Made by a program: the position numbers and the translations under genes. From the NCBI GenBank assembly GCA_015179045.1, contig WHUZ01000090.1:62001-126000 (forward strand): 64,000 bases of DNA. The letters are read 5' to 3'. Source of the stretch: Kalaharituber pfeilii. Lineage: Eukaryota; Ascomycota; Pezizomycetes; Pezizales; Pezizaceae. Under the pieces are notes generated by a model. The model saw only the letters and a program-made list of their open reading frames with translations. It was not told where the DNA came from and did not search any database. The first letter of the stretch is position 1; the number at the start of each line of letters is the position of its first letter. Below are positions 24,731 through 35,690 of the stretch, piece by piece.

Positions 24731-26756
24731 TCAATAACCATCCCCACACCACTGTGCCCCGTACTCCCCTTCTTCCTCCTCCTCCCTCCTCACCCTTTCA
24801 CCCATCCACCCCTCCAACCTCTCCCCCCAACTCCCCACATAACTAAACCCCCCAAATAACTCCTTCTCCTCGTCCACTCCCTTCTCCAGCCCACTCAGCC
24901 CCACCATCCCATTCATCCCCCCCACCCTCACTGGTGGTGAACACGCCAGCATTGTAAACTCCTTCGAAAAATTCTCCGCCAGCATTGGATCCGTCACGAC
25001 CGGCCTAATGGGCGGACCCCCTTTCACCTCCCTTCTTTCCAACGCCTCCCAGTCCACCTTCCTAAAGAACCTATGCTTCTTCATCTTTGGCACATCCTTG
25101 ACGCCCCAGCGCTTCGCTGGGTTCTTTTGCAGCAGCTTGCCTAGGAGGTCCTTAGCGTCCATGGATAAGTAATAGGGCAGCATGAGTTTCCCTTTGGCAA
25201 TTTTTTCTTGGATCTTTGCACGGTTGTTGCCAGTGAATGGTGGTGACCCAGTCAACAGATCTACCCCCAACGCACCCAGACTCCACCAGTCGACTCTCTC
25301 ATCATACTCTTTGCCCATGACGATCTCCGGCGCCATGTACTCGACCGTGCCCACCCAACTATTGCACCTACTTGTACTCCCGCCCTCGCTCCCCTCACCA
25401 GGTAAAGCGACCTTACTCAGTCCGAAATCTGTCAGTAGCAAATACCCCTCGTGGTCCAACAAACAGTTCTCTGGCTTCAGATCCCGATACACAACACCTG
25501 CGTTCTCATGCAGATGTGCGAGCGCAAGGATAAGAGATGCCATGTAGAACGCTGCTGTATCCTCGCTCAACATGTGTTCTGCAGCAAGGTGCATGAAAAG
25601 CTCTCCACCCTGAGCATACTCCAAGATCAAATATAACTTCTGGTGATCCTGGAATGCATAGTACAACTTCACAATAAAGGGGTGGCGTATAGCCTCTAAG
25701 ATCTGACGCTCTGTCATGGTCTGCTCCACCAGCTTCTTGGTAGTGATGAGAGATGCTTTCTTAAGTTGCTTTTGAGCATAAAGTTTGCCTGTCTTGATGT
25801 GGCGCACGAGGAGAACAGTACCGTATCTATAATATATAGGATTTTAACACAACCAACTCAGAGTAAATATGGTAATAGTTGAGTGTAACTCACGCTCCCT
25901 TCCCTAAGCACTTCAAAACTTCAAAATCCTCCGCACACATCTTCCTCTTCGCCTGCGCCGGCTGCGGCGTCTGTCTCCCATCTGTAGCGGGATCCTCAGA
26001 ACGTCCCGCAACTGGAGTCGGAATCCTCGTGGAACCAAAAAGATCCTCCCTCGACCCAGATCGAGTGACCGGTCTGCTCCGTACATCACGGCTAATGAAG
26101 TCATGCTCAAGTGCAACCTCGTAAGACTCAACCTGGCCATATTCATTGGTAACAGTGATGATATCCCCAAGCTCAGCGTTTTGCTTTTCAAGGAGCGTGC
26201 CCAGGAGGCTCTTCTTGGTGGGTGTAGTCCCTGCTTGCGGTGAAAGGGAGGTGGCTGGTGTATTTGCTGCTTCATTTTCATCGATCTCAGACGAAGCAGA
26301 GGAGTTTGCCTGGGAAGAGTACGCCGAGGGAGGAAGCTTCTTAAAGGTCAGTGATTCCACAGGTGGGAGACCTACGTTCACCCTTGCAGGCTGAGGCGAC
26401 AAGTACCCATTCTTTTGTGGGGCTGGAGTGGGCTGACTCGTTCTCTTTCCCTTCGCAGCAGCACTTTGTGCCATTGGTGCAGCATTTCCCTGCTTAGCAT
26501 TCCCACCCTTCTTGTTACGATTCCTCTTCTTCGCTGCCAGGTTTGCTATCGGTTTCTCACCCACACCACCCTCATCACCACTTCCAGCTCTACTCCCAGC
26601 CCGGCTTGCCAACCTGCTCTCTGACTCAAACAATGCCGACAACCCGCCCCTAACTGGTTGCGATTGCAACAATTTCTTGTTCATCTGTGCTAATCCACCA
26701 CTCGTAACATCCGCATAGGACCTTCGACCCCCCTGTGCGATCTGACTCTGCATCAT
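24731..26756 (-). CDS. AGC-family Ser/Thr kinase, S6K/Psk1-like
   Basis: Exons 26756..25894 and 25826..24731 (67-bp intron inside the glycine loop), 652 aa. The first about 280 residues are low-complexity, Ser/Pro/Ala-rich, with basic clusters. The catalytic domain shows every expected motif: GKGAYGTV loop, lysine in LYAQKQLKK, VYRDLKPEN catalytic loop, LLTDFGLSK, activation segment with WVGTVEYMAPE, and DWWSLGALG. After the AGC extension comes FGGFSYV, a hydrophobic motif of the F-x-x-F-S/T-Y/F type, the site used by TORC1/TORC2-class inputs in S6K/Psk1/Sch9 kinases. The closest match I can suggest is the Psk1/RSK-like group, inferred from the domain plan. The tail is Glu-rich. Role inferred: nutrient or TOR signalling. 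Confidence 0.88.
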
Positions 26757-28742
26757 TGTATCGTTGCTCAGCTAGAATGTGAAGGTCTTAAACTGAAGAA
26801 TGAAACTAACGAGATGAATCCAGAAGCTTTTGGAAGGGTAATATGTCTATGAACTGAAGAGTAAATGCTTGGTTTGCGAGAGCTCTATCCGATCTATCAA
26901 ATAAAACCCCTTCTCAAATAGAAATGCACACCTCTGTCCTTTTTATTGTGATGAAAAAATCCCAATACCAGTTCGGAGTTGATCACCAGTTCGGAGTTGA
27001 TCCAAATGCTGTTCTAGAAGGAATTGAAACAGAGTGGAGATGTATGTTCTTGTGTCGTTAACTTTTTTCAAATGAAAGTTCTCATTTAACCCAGTGGAAT
27101 CCTTCCTTTTCTATGAAAGGGTATCAAACTTCAGCCTCTCAGGAAACCCTCAGCCGTTTTGGTTCCTGGCAGTAAAATAAAATATGGAAGATAACTGGAT
27201 ATCCCAGTGTTATCCTCTCGGTTCCGATCTCAGAAATAACTCAAATGCTCATATATCACACTCAGAGCCGGATCTCAGCCCACCCCTTCTTTTGCACCCG
27301 CCTCTGTAATCCCACAACCGGTCCGCTGCCTCGTTCGTCCAGCTACCCCGTCCCCACTAACAACCACTGTCTCTTCCTCCTCGTTATGCTCGTAATACAA
27401 CCACCACCGACGGCCCCGCTCGTTCTCCCTCGGCTTCTTCTTGCGCCTCCGCTTCCGCTTCTCCCAAGGCCTACCACAGTCCTCAAGCTCGCCAGGTGCA
27501 AGAACAATTCTCAAGGCCCTGCACGGCCTGTTGTGTGCGCCTGCGAGTCAACCCGTAATGACAAACAGCTTGTTGATGGCGAAGGCGGAGGGTAAGACGA
27601 TCAGAGCCACTGGAGAAGAGAAAGAAGCGGCGACAACTGAAGCCTTGCAGTCGAACGTGCTGGCAGTAAGAGTAGCAGTGGCGTCAACAGTAAACGGGAA
27701 GAACAAAGATGATGAAGGTGAGGTGATATCTGCTTTCGAAGAGACACCCATATGTTTCCTATTCGCTTTCCCCGGTAGAAAGATGTTGCTGTGCTTGAAA
27801 TTCCAAATGAAATCGCGCTGGCTGCTCAGTTAGTCAGTCAGCAAGTCGAGTTGCCTGTAGGGCCCAGTTTTCGCCCTGTGAGTATTCAGTAACAGTGTTG
27901 GTCAAGTTGGTGGTTGTGGTTTTTGCGGAGGTTACTTGCGACTCGTGGGGAAGAGGAAGGAGTGTGTGCAAGCGCAGGAGCTACAAGCCGAGCTACCAAG
28001 GAAAGTCCGCGTTTGTGGGTGTGTGTGCCTACCAACCTAAAAACCCTGCAGGGAAAGGAACAGTTCAGATCGATCAGCAATTTAAAAAAAAAAAAAAAGA
28101 GAAAAATAGAGTGTCGGAGGATTGCAAAGCAGGCCAGTAAACGTCATCGGCCAAGTTTCCAAGGGTGGACCCTTTTCGCTTCGGAATTTCTGATTACAAG
28201 TTCAAAAGTGTGTTTTCACTTTCAAAACATATTATTTGGCCACCTTATTTTCCAGATTTTCAGTCTTCATATTTCTCTGCATAACTTCCGGATCTGCTTT
28301 CCCCAGCGGAAAAAAACCTACCGTATCACTGTGGGGGCTATATCCGCAAAAAAAAAGGTGCTCGCGTGTGGAAAAACAATTGGTTCTCACCCCATGCCTG
28401 TCTTGCCTTAATCCCAACCTCACCACCAACACTCAAATTCACGCGCCGCCTATCCCTCATACTCCCGCTCATAGCCGGCTAGAACGCGATGCAAACACTA
28501 TCCTAAAAACAGGCAGATCCTGGAACGCATTTCTAACCCGCCGAGTTGAGTTGGGGAGTGGGGGTGGGTGGAGAAGAGTGGGGAAAGCATATTTACACTT
28601 GGCGCGCAAAATATCAAAGTAAGTCTACACTAAATGCTGAACTGACCACATTATGATAGGTATTTAAAACATGTAATACACGTTTGTAAGGTTGTGCTGT
28701 ATTATGACGAGCTTTTGATCGGCCTGGACAGAGAAGTAACAG
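26757..28742. other. Intergenic, no supported gene
   Basis: Upstream of the AGC kinase. An 18-bp tandem pair (CCAGTTCGGAGTTGATC...) lies at about 26968-27003. Open frames at 27245-27595, 27441-27833 and 27895-28411 overlap in different phases and have no recognisable domain; part may be kinase 5' leader. I cannot assign a product. Confidence 0.45.
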
Positions 28743-28846
28743 CTAATGTCTACTGCCCAGGTTGTGAGCTCAAGATATCGTGAATTGTAATATCACGCAT
28801 CTCAGCCGCTCCGCTGTACTCGACTCAGCTCAACCAAACCGACCAA
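28743..28846 (+). repeat. Direct repeat, unit 1
   Basis: About 103 bp that recurs nearly unchanged at 29081-29183 (shared words GGTTGTGAGCTCAAGATA and ATCACGCATCTCAGCCGC). The two lie 338 bp apart, just left of LTR-like sequence. Confidence 0.75.
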
Positions 28847-29080
28847 CAAAGCAATCCCTGCCGTTTCTCAATCACAGCGCCGTCCAGTACCTCCGACGCT
28901 CCCTTGGCGTCTCCAGCTGCTACCTAACGGTATTTGGCCTCGCCCTCCTTGGAATAATCAAGCACCATTTTGCTTTTTCATCTCATGTTTCCTTTGTGTC
29001 ACAAAGTTAAAAAGCTTGTTGTCATTGGAATTTACAAACCACAAAAGTAGCCTGGCTCCTAACACATGTAGATACAAGCT

Positions 29081-29183
29081 AATGTCTGCTACCCAGGTTG
29101 TGAGCTCAAGATACCGTGAATTGTAATATCACGCATCTCAGCCGCTCCGCTGTACTCGACTCAGTTCAACCAAACCGACCATA
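29081..29183 (+). repeat. Direct repeat, unit 2
   Basis: Second copy of the 28743-28846 unit, with only a few substitutions (for example ATATCG to ATACCG). It lies immediately left of the LTR-like block. Confidence 0.75.
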
Positions 29184-29251
29184 CCTAGGTTCCCCTGTGT
29201 CTATTGTAAAACGTACTGACACTCCCGCGGCACTTCGAACCCCTCATCCTC

Positions 29252-29394
29252 TAGCAATATAAAACATACTCTCTTGACCATAACCATTCCTCTACAGGCA
29301 GCGTTCTGTTCAAACTTGTGAGCATTATGTGACCCACCTAGCTCGACTCACGACCTAGCGCCGGTTAATAGCTCTGAGGGGCCGGTCCATTACA
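29252..29394 (+). repeat. LTR-like block, inverted relative to the gag
   Basis: Ends in ...GGTCCATTACA at 29394. Its reverse complement matches 31178-31322 over about 140 bp. The left limit is where similarity is lost; upstream bases to about 29206 could also belong to it. Confidence 0.7.
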
Positions 29395-30517
29395 CGAAGT
29401 GTTTTTCTTCACCACAATAATAGCAGAGGCCTTGTTGTTGATGCCTCTGCCTTTCTTCTTTGGAAACCTGTTTGACAGCATCTAGCTCCATTTCCATTGG
29501 GCCATGATATCCTTGATTGATGGCCTCAGTATATGTCTTGAGGGGAGCGGAAGGCTTTGGGGTGTGGGGGGTCCTTGAGGAGGTCGTGGTTTTGGTAGTG
29601 GGAGCTGGAGACCGGCCTTTCTTTGGTTGAAGTAATTGTTATCTATTTTTGCTAGATTCTCGACCAGCTTTGATAATTCCCAACTGTTGGCTCCTATCTG
29701 CGTTAGAAGCTAGTCCCGAAGTCGCGGAGCCAGTCCTCTTCTAATTGCCATGATTTTTCCCACATCGTCGATTCCAGCATCGATTGCAAGGCGCTGTACC
29801 TGAGTCCAATAAGCTGTGAATCTGGAATCTCCCTGGACAAGCTTATCAAGTTGTTGCTGAGCATGGCCTTTCTCATCGCTAATTCCGAAGGCAGCGGTAA
29901 GTGCTTTCCGGAAGGCGTCGTAGTCGGGGAAAGCTTTCTCGAGGGCGTCAGTATCCTTGAGATAAGGCTCGAACCACTTTGAGGCTGTGTCTCGTAAGAA
30001 GGGTGAGGCGTAGTTAATCTTGGTATGGTTGTCTTTGAAATGGTCTGGGTTTTTAGTGAATTGGATGGATAATTGATTGAACCATCCTCTGAGTTTTTCT
30101 CGTTCGCCAGAGTAGGTTTCTGGCTCCTTGATCTTAACACTTGACTTTCCCTTGAGGTTGTCCAGCAGCTGCTTGAATTGGGTTTCTGTGAAGGTGATAG
30201 CAGACATGGTGAGTCGGGGGGTAGAAGTTCTTGATGGGGGGGTCCTCGTCAGTTGTTTCTTCTGGGTTTTGTATTTCTTCTTTAATCTGTTGTAGGAGGT
30301 AGTCGTAGGCGTGATGGTCTGTGGCTTGATAGACAAGCTTACCTCCTTGTTGTTGAGCGAGATTATAGAGGTCTGCGAAAGTATCTCGGCTTGATGGAGA
30401 GTCCGGTATCGAGAGTCCTTGATAGTTGCTTGGGCAAGCTTGGGAGGAGGCAATAGGTGTAAAATATTGAGTGTAAACTCGTCGCTTTTTGTATCTTGAG
30501 TCCTGGTCAGTCTGCAT
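29395..30517 (-). pseudogene. Ty3/Gypsy-type gag remnant
   Basis: Retrotransposon gag on the minus strand. The N-terminal part starts near 30517. After a frame change around 30250, a recognisable gag domain follows (LRGWFNQLSIQF, DTASKWFEPYL, DYDAFRKALTAAFG, LAIDAGIDDVGKIMAIRRGL). Another frame, 29450-29395, encodes a zinc-knuckle start, GLCYYCGEEKHF, which is cut off before its last Cys exactly where the LTR-like block begins. No protease, reverse transcriptase or integrase follows, so the element is dead. Confidence 0.82.
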
Positions 30518-31177
30518 TCCCTGTTCTATGTACTTAACGCTTTAGATAAGGTCTAGGCTTGAGTTGACGTGACGTTGGGGGAGAAGAGGGATGTTTCTTT
30601 GTACTGTGAGAAGAGTCTAAGTGAGTGAGAGTGTGTATGAGAGAGCCTTCGAAAGTGCAGAATAAAGCGTGGTAGGTACTCTGAGCACAACGTGGGGCTC
30701 TTTGTTCATGACAGGTCCGCTTCTCCATTAGTTGGGCAATAGGGGCAATTGCAGTTATGATTTGGTATGAGGAGGCGTCCAAATTCCAGAATAGGGTCTT
30801 CTTGGTTTGTGGTTGTTCCTCTAGTGACAACTTGGATGACTTGAAGAATTTCGTCCACTGCGACGAATTGAGGGGAGGTGTTTGTGAGGGCTCAATAGGA
30901 GGCAGCTGCAAAGGAGAAGGTGGTTTGCAAGAGGGGCTTGAGCATCTGTAGTAATGGTCGTGGAATCCTAATTGTAGTGTAGCGTGGGGCAGGCTCTGTC
31001 ATAACCTTACTGATACCCTAAGGGAGTGTGTTTGTGTCAGCGCCGGCACTGGGATCCGGCGTCTATTGAGGAGGTAGAAGATTGTAGAATCGTAGAGGTA
31101 TGTTGCACTGGGAATGGTTTGCGGACCGGAGGTTATGGTGTCCTGATTCTTTGAAGGAATGAGGCGAAGCAATATAG

Positions 31178-31322
31178 TGTAACGGACCGGCCCCTCAGAG
31201 CTATTAACCGGCGCCAGGTCGTGAGTCGAGCTAGGTGGGTCACATAATGCTCACAAGTTTGAACAGAACGCTGCTTGTAGAGGAATGGTTATGGTCAAGA
31301 GAGTATGTTTTATATTGCTTGA
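31178..31322 (-). repeat. LTR-like block upstream of gag
   Basis: In minus-strand orientation it ends ...GGTCCGTTACA at 31178 and lies 5' of the gag, where a 5' LTR should be. It matches 29252-29394 in inverted orientation, so the two blocks do not form a normal direct LTR pair. Confidence 0.7.
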
Positions 31323-31536
31323 GGAGTCTAAGCTACAGAGTGGAAGATGAGTCTTTATATGCAGGAATGGGGTGACACAGGTGCAAGGAAATGTAAAAGA
31401 AAGTCCTTAAGCGCTGTACGTCCGAGCAGCGTGACTGTTGTTATCCAAAAAGTGTAAATTAATCCTCAAGCGCTGCTTATCCAAAATGTAACTACTGTTA
31501 TCCAGAATTGTGCTAGGGGGGCGGTGTGGGTGGGAG

Positions 31537-32003
31537 AAGGTGATCGAAGACTTGGCGATGGAAGCTGTGGACTTGGCAATGGAAGTTATAGGAAGGGTGG
31601 GAGAAGGTGTTGAAGAATATGCAGAGCTGAAGTGAAACATCGTGCACAGTGGTTGGGTGTGCTGAAACATATGCAACCTGAGCTGTGGCCATGATGCAAG
31701 ACTGACGTTTCATGATTTTATGGTCTTCTATTTCCTATACCGATTATATCCTCTTTGCAGTCTGAATCCGCTGCTATGCGCAACCTCATTCCGCACCAAT
31801 GATTGTTTAGTTGGGTACGAAGGTACTTCCTGAATTTTGCTGTATAAATAGGGCCGTTTTGGGACGAATATTTGGGGTTATTCTATAGGAATTAATTAAC
31901 AGTATCCCACCGCACTTTAGCTCGTAATCTGTAGTTTTACCACAGAAGGTGATCGAAGACTTGGCGATGGAAACTGTGGACTTGGCAATGGAAGTTATAG
32001 GAA
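31537..32003 (+). repeat. Pair of 59-60 bp direct repeats
   Basis: The sequence beginning GAAGGTGATCGAAGACTTGG occurs at 31537-31596 and again at 31945-32003 with one or two mismatches, about 408 bp apart. The interval contains a TATAAATAG word (about 31843). This could be a short LTR-like element or a local duplication. Confidence 0.6.
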
Positions 32004-32179
32004 TTGCCTAGAAGGGAAAGGGAAACGTGAGGGAGGAGAGATAAAAAGGGGGATGAAGCTCCTGTACCTAAAGACACCACCCCACTCTCTAGACGAAGAA
32101 TTCACCCTCAGCGGGTAAATGGGATTCTTGGACCCGGTCAGTCTTGGTACGAGTCAGGGTAACTGATCGTGATCCGTGA

Positions 32180-32345
32180 CAGCCCCAGTTTAACTCTTGA
32201 GTTGAGCAGGGGAAGAGGGTTGTCCAGCATCTCCCTGAGATGGACTGTAATACTCCGGTTCCATATAATTAAACTCTAGTAGAGCCAGAGCAATCTGTTT
32301 TGATTTTGAATTTTTATTCTTTTTTTTTTTTTCGATACGTGTGCC
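32180..32345 (+). repeat. Dispersed noncoding repeat, copy C (partial)
   Basis: Shares GGGGAAGAGGGTTGTCC, CATCT...GA..G.ACTGTAAT and CTCCGGTTCCA with copy A and ends in a T run near 32320-32333. The 5' part of the family is missing. Confidence 0.5.
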
Positions 32346-32614
32346 AAGGCCACGACAGTTTGAAAGTCTCGGTGGAGAATGTATATTAGTCATTACGTAA
32401 GCGAATGTTACAGATGGTTTCCTTCCAACGCACCCTAGCCCAGTGTAGAAACACAACTTTAAACCATTACTTACAGTGCCATGCAGAAAGTGTTCGGCAC
32501 TAGGAAGTATAGGGATAAGTGTACTATGCAATATGCAGATCGAGTCTGTATTCAACAGAGGCTAATGAGAGTATATAGATAGAGAGAAAATATGAACAAT
32601 TAATATTTTATATA

Positions 32615-32885
32615 CTAACCCTGTGCTTTATAAACTGCAGCGCCTCTCTTTGGCATAGTCTTATATAGACTTTCAAAGAATTCTGATGGTATAGTATTCC
32701 GACACTCAACAACTGCATCTCCAAGTGCTCTTTTCACTGTTTCGGGCCCCCATGACATTTGAACAATCTCCGGAAGATGTCTATTTAATTGACGTTTAAG
32801 ATGTACCCATACGTGCTTAATTGGGTTGAGGTCTGGAGAATAAGCAGGATGGTAGCTTTCGTGACCTCCTTCTCTAATCTTACCA
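32615..32885 (-). pseudogene. Tc1/mariner transposase C-terminal remnant
   Basis: Reading the minus strand from about 32885 gives an open frame ending at a stop at 32615. It contains the DDE-superfamily signature YSPDLNPIKHVWVHLKRQL, where the last acidic residue of the D-D-E/D triad is replaced by Lys (family usually NPIEHLW). It continues with LPEIVQMSWGPETVK and ends KRGAAVYKAQG. The upstream two thirds of the enzyme, with the first two Asp residues, are absent. It is a fragment and cannot be active. Confidence 0.8.
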
Positions 32886-33090
32886 CCAGTGCCAAGACAT
32901 AAGTCACCTCAGGTTAGTGACTTTACCCTTCCTCTCTTTCTTCCCTTCTCAGGCTCGAACAAAAGAAAGAACACAGAGCACAAGAACAATCAACAAGTAC
33001 ACAAGCAGTTCCCATTGTAGGTTATTTGATTTATTGACTATTCTATATGAGCTAATTAGTTATTGGAGCATACTCACATCCACGAAATTC

Positions 33091-33148
33091 CTTACCATAG
33101 CCCATAGGGCGGCATGCGAGTAATAATATTAAAAATAAAAAAAAAATT
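33091..33148 (+). mobile_element. Short poly(A)-tailed insertion, family 2, copy a
   Basis: A 58-bp insert with the core CCCATAGGGCGGCATGCG then AGTAATAATATTAAAAATA and an A-rich tail. It is flanked by the 10-bp direct duplication CACGAAATTC at 33081-33090 and 33149-33158. Related cores lie at 62347-62390 and 63428-63494. Confidence 0.7.
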
Positions 33149-33236
33149 CACGAAATTCGATGAATAACCAACCAGACTTCCAACGACTTGAGCAGGGTGT
33201 AGTACTGTTGTGGCCGAGCTGGGAAAAGTTCCCAAC

Positions 33237-33667
33237 ATGCCGGTTTTCGACCTTGCTGCCCAGTTGAGAAGGATGCAGGAAAATACGGACGCTCAATTCA
33301 GAGCTATGTAAGTAAACATGAACCAGAATCACCAGCAACTGGTGGAGATGCTTTTAAGGTCAGTAAGTATCTAATCTCTTCCAGATACATTACATGGTTG
33401 TTAATCTCGAGGCAGTGAAATCAACAATCTCGCCAGAATTCATAACGCGAAAGTATACGAGGCATCGGCTCACCTGGAGCCACTAAGGGATATACATAAT
33501 AATCCAATACCTGGGTTTCCCAAAAGCCAAGAGAAATAACTCAGCTAGGTGGTCGGTATCCCTATATTTCTCATCAAATATACCATACTAATAATGTTTC
33601 GACAGACGGGGATATAAATCGTTTGCTCGCGGCTGTCGGGCTGCCTTGGGAAGAAGGATCTCTATAG
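33237..33667 (+). pseudogene. Broken small gene of unknown function
   Basis: Starts MPVFDLAAQLRRMQEN and continues after an in-frame TAA with VNMNQNHQQLVEMLLRS. Later exons read NNLARIHNAKVYEASAHLEP and IPGFPKS, then ITQL and LLAAVGLPWEEGSL before a stop at 33667. This order resembles a widespread family of fungal proteins of unknown function ending in a short LxALGLP-like motif. Breaks: TAA where CAA would continue the frame (a C-to-T change), and a one-base shift at about 33525. Likely introns lie near 33360-33410 and 33550-33606. Confidence 0.5.
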
Positions 33668-34485
33668 TCTGGTTGCACCGACCCTCCGACCGTAGGAAGG
33701 GTCTGACGCAAAACCTTTTTTTTTTAGTATGGGAGCTACGTTAATAGTGCCAGCTTGGATGTATTTACGTAGTAACTCTAGGTAGGCAACACCAAACTTC
33801 ATTAACAACAAAGCATAATGGACCCTTCGAAACATCCCAAATACAGGGCAGTTACCGGTAAAATTGAGACAAGGGGCTGAAAGCCGAAACCAGTACCAGA
33901 ACCAGTGCATTGGAAGGCTCAGAGAGTACGAGATGCTGCGGCTCCCAAACTCATCAATATCATGTCCACAATAAATGAACATTTTGGAAGCATGAGAAGG
34001 TTCCTCCAGGCCTGGACAGAGAGTGATGATCTAAAGATTCGGGATGGAAAACAAAATTTTTATACCGGTGGCGGTGGTGCAGAGGTTGTGGAGCTGTGGC
34101 TTGGTAATCAGCTGGCTCCGGTGTTTTAGGGGTCAATGTGGAGAAAGTCACACGTTGGGTATTGAGTGTTTGTGAATCAGAGATTAATACCCTACAGAAT
34201 GAGAAGGACTCAATTCTTCGTCATGCAGGATCATATGACATAGATAGTTGATACTGAACTGTGAATTTGGGGTATGAATGTGAATCTGATGTAGGTGAAT
34301 GAACCCTCAGTAGGTAGGTCTAGTTGCATGAAGATCTAGTCCAGACTAGAAGACCTACGTAAGTATGATCACCCTAAATGGTAGTGTAGCTGAGGGCTGC
34401 GTAATAGGCGCGTACAAGAGAACCCAAACGAAGATTCTCCTGCTTCTTTGTACACCCAGGAACTCAGAAGGCACCTTTAGGAAAA

Positions 34486-34972
34486 TGGCTACAGATCCCG
34501 ATCAACAAAAAGCTGCCCTCAACGAGAGCACACTGGTACAATCCTGGGAAACAACTGAGCAATATAGACATGATGGGCAAATGCTAGTTGAGATTGCCAA
34601 GGCACGCACTGTCAAGGATATGAAACCCAGCCAACTGAGATTCACGATGTCAATCATTCATGGCCATAATGTATCCTGCATCGCAGCAATGGAGTTTGGA
34701 AAGAGTTTGGTATTTCAGATGGCTTGCTTTTTATGCCCAAAGAAGTACAAACTTCTCTAAATGCATTGGCGGAGGATCAGGTGCAGGAACGCCAGGCACA
34801 CCAATTGAATACAATTGCACTGACAGAAGAATCTTTCAAGGGTAATGACAAAGTATTGAATAATGTTCTAAAGGGGAAATATAACGTAGTTTACATGGCA
34901 CCTAAAAAGATTCTAGATCTGAAGAGCCCTTTATATCAATTAATGTGCAAGGGAACCCGGAAAAGCCTATAA
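34486..34972 (+). pseudogene. RecQ-like DEAD-box helicase fragment
   Basis: Two frames together resemble the first helicase lobe of a RecQ-type ATP-dependent DNA helicase: LRFTMSIIHGHNVSCIA, a damaged P-loop (MEFGKSLVFQM where the family has GxGKS), LNALAEDQVQ, then NVVYMAPKKILD. A frame change occurs near 34730-34750. Nothing follows that looks like the DExH box or second lobe. Non-functional remnant. Confidence 0.65.
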
Positions 34973-35046
34973 ATTACCCAAATGTAAAGGAGATAAAGAT
35001 CTGCTATAGGACGTCCGGAATTTGGCTCTTTTTTAATCATGTATCC

Positions 35047-35133
35047 TCAACTATGGCCTGATATGCACTGCATTCTCAACTATGGCCTGATATCCACTGC
35101 ATTCTCAACTATGGCCTGATATTTACTGCATAA
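35047..35133 (+). repeat. 29-bp tandem repeat, three units
   Basis: Units start at 35047, 35076 and 35105 with the word TCAACTATGGCCTGATAT, then CACTGCATTC with small changes. Confidence 0.85.
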
Positions 35134-35408
35134 TCAATTACAGACTCATATGCTCTACGTTACCAATTATGGAACTGCATCCTCAAGTGTGACCTCAATT
35201 AGTAGTCGGCTACTCGCGCCTCCCGCGCTTATTGCACAGATTTCATTCTACCGCGCCATAATATCATGTTTGACAATCAATTGTTTATTCATTAATAACT
35301 AGTTATGCCGGTCTATATACAGGTGCCCTTCATTATTCCATCATTCCATGCCATCATCTGTCATAGTGCTGCTCCCGCACGTTCTCATCCCGCCGCAGAT
35401 TACACCCT

Positions 35409-35690
35409 CGAACGACCTGCAATACCGGTAAATTGAGCTCATTCTACCACATCTCGCCCCGTCGCGTAGGACCTGCCGTACCTCTCAAATTCGACTCATT
35501 CTGCCACATCTCGCACCGTCAAGGAGACCTTCCATACATCTGAAATGCTGCTCATCTCCTGCCGTCAAGTGGAACCTGTCATACCTGTTGAATTGAGCTC
35601 ATTCTGCCATATCCCGTGCTGTCAAGGAAGGCCTGCCATACCTGTTAAATTCAGCACTGTCGTACCTGTAAAGTTGAGCTGCATTTTGCA
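35409..35690 (+). repeat. Degenerate ~58-bp minisatellite
   Basis: Four to five imperfect units built from CCTGCCATACCTGT, AAATTGAGCTCATTCTGCCA and CATCTCGCnCCGTCAAGGA blocks. Confidence 0.7.

Noticed and set aside
27245..28622. Series of 65-165 codon plus-strand frames
   Set aside because: Low-complexity or unrecognised; without transcript data they cannot be told from chance frames.
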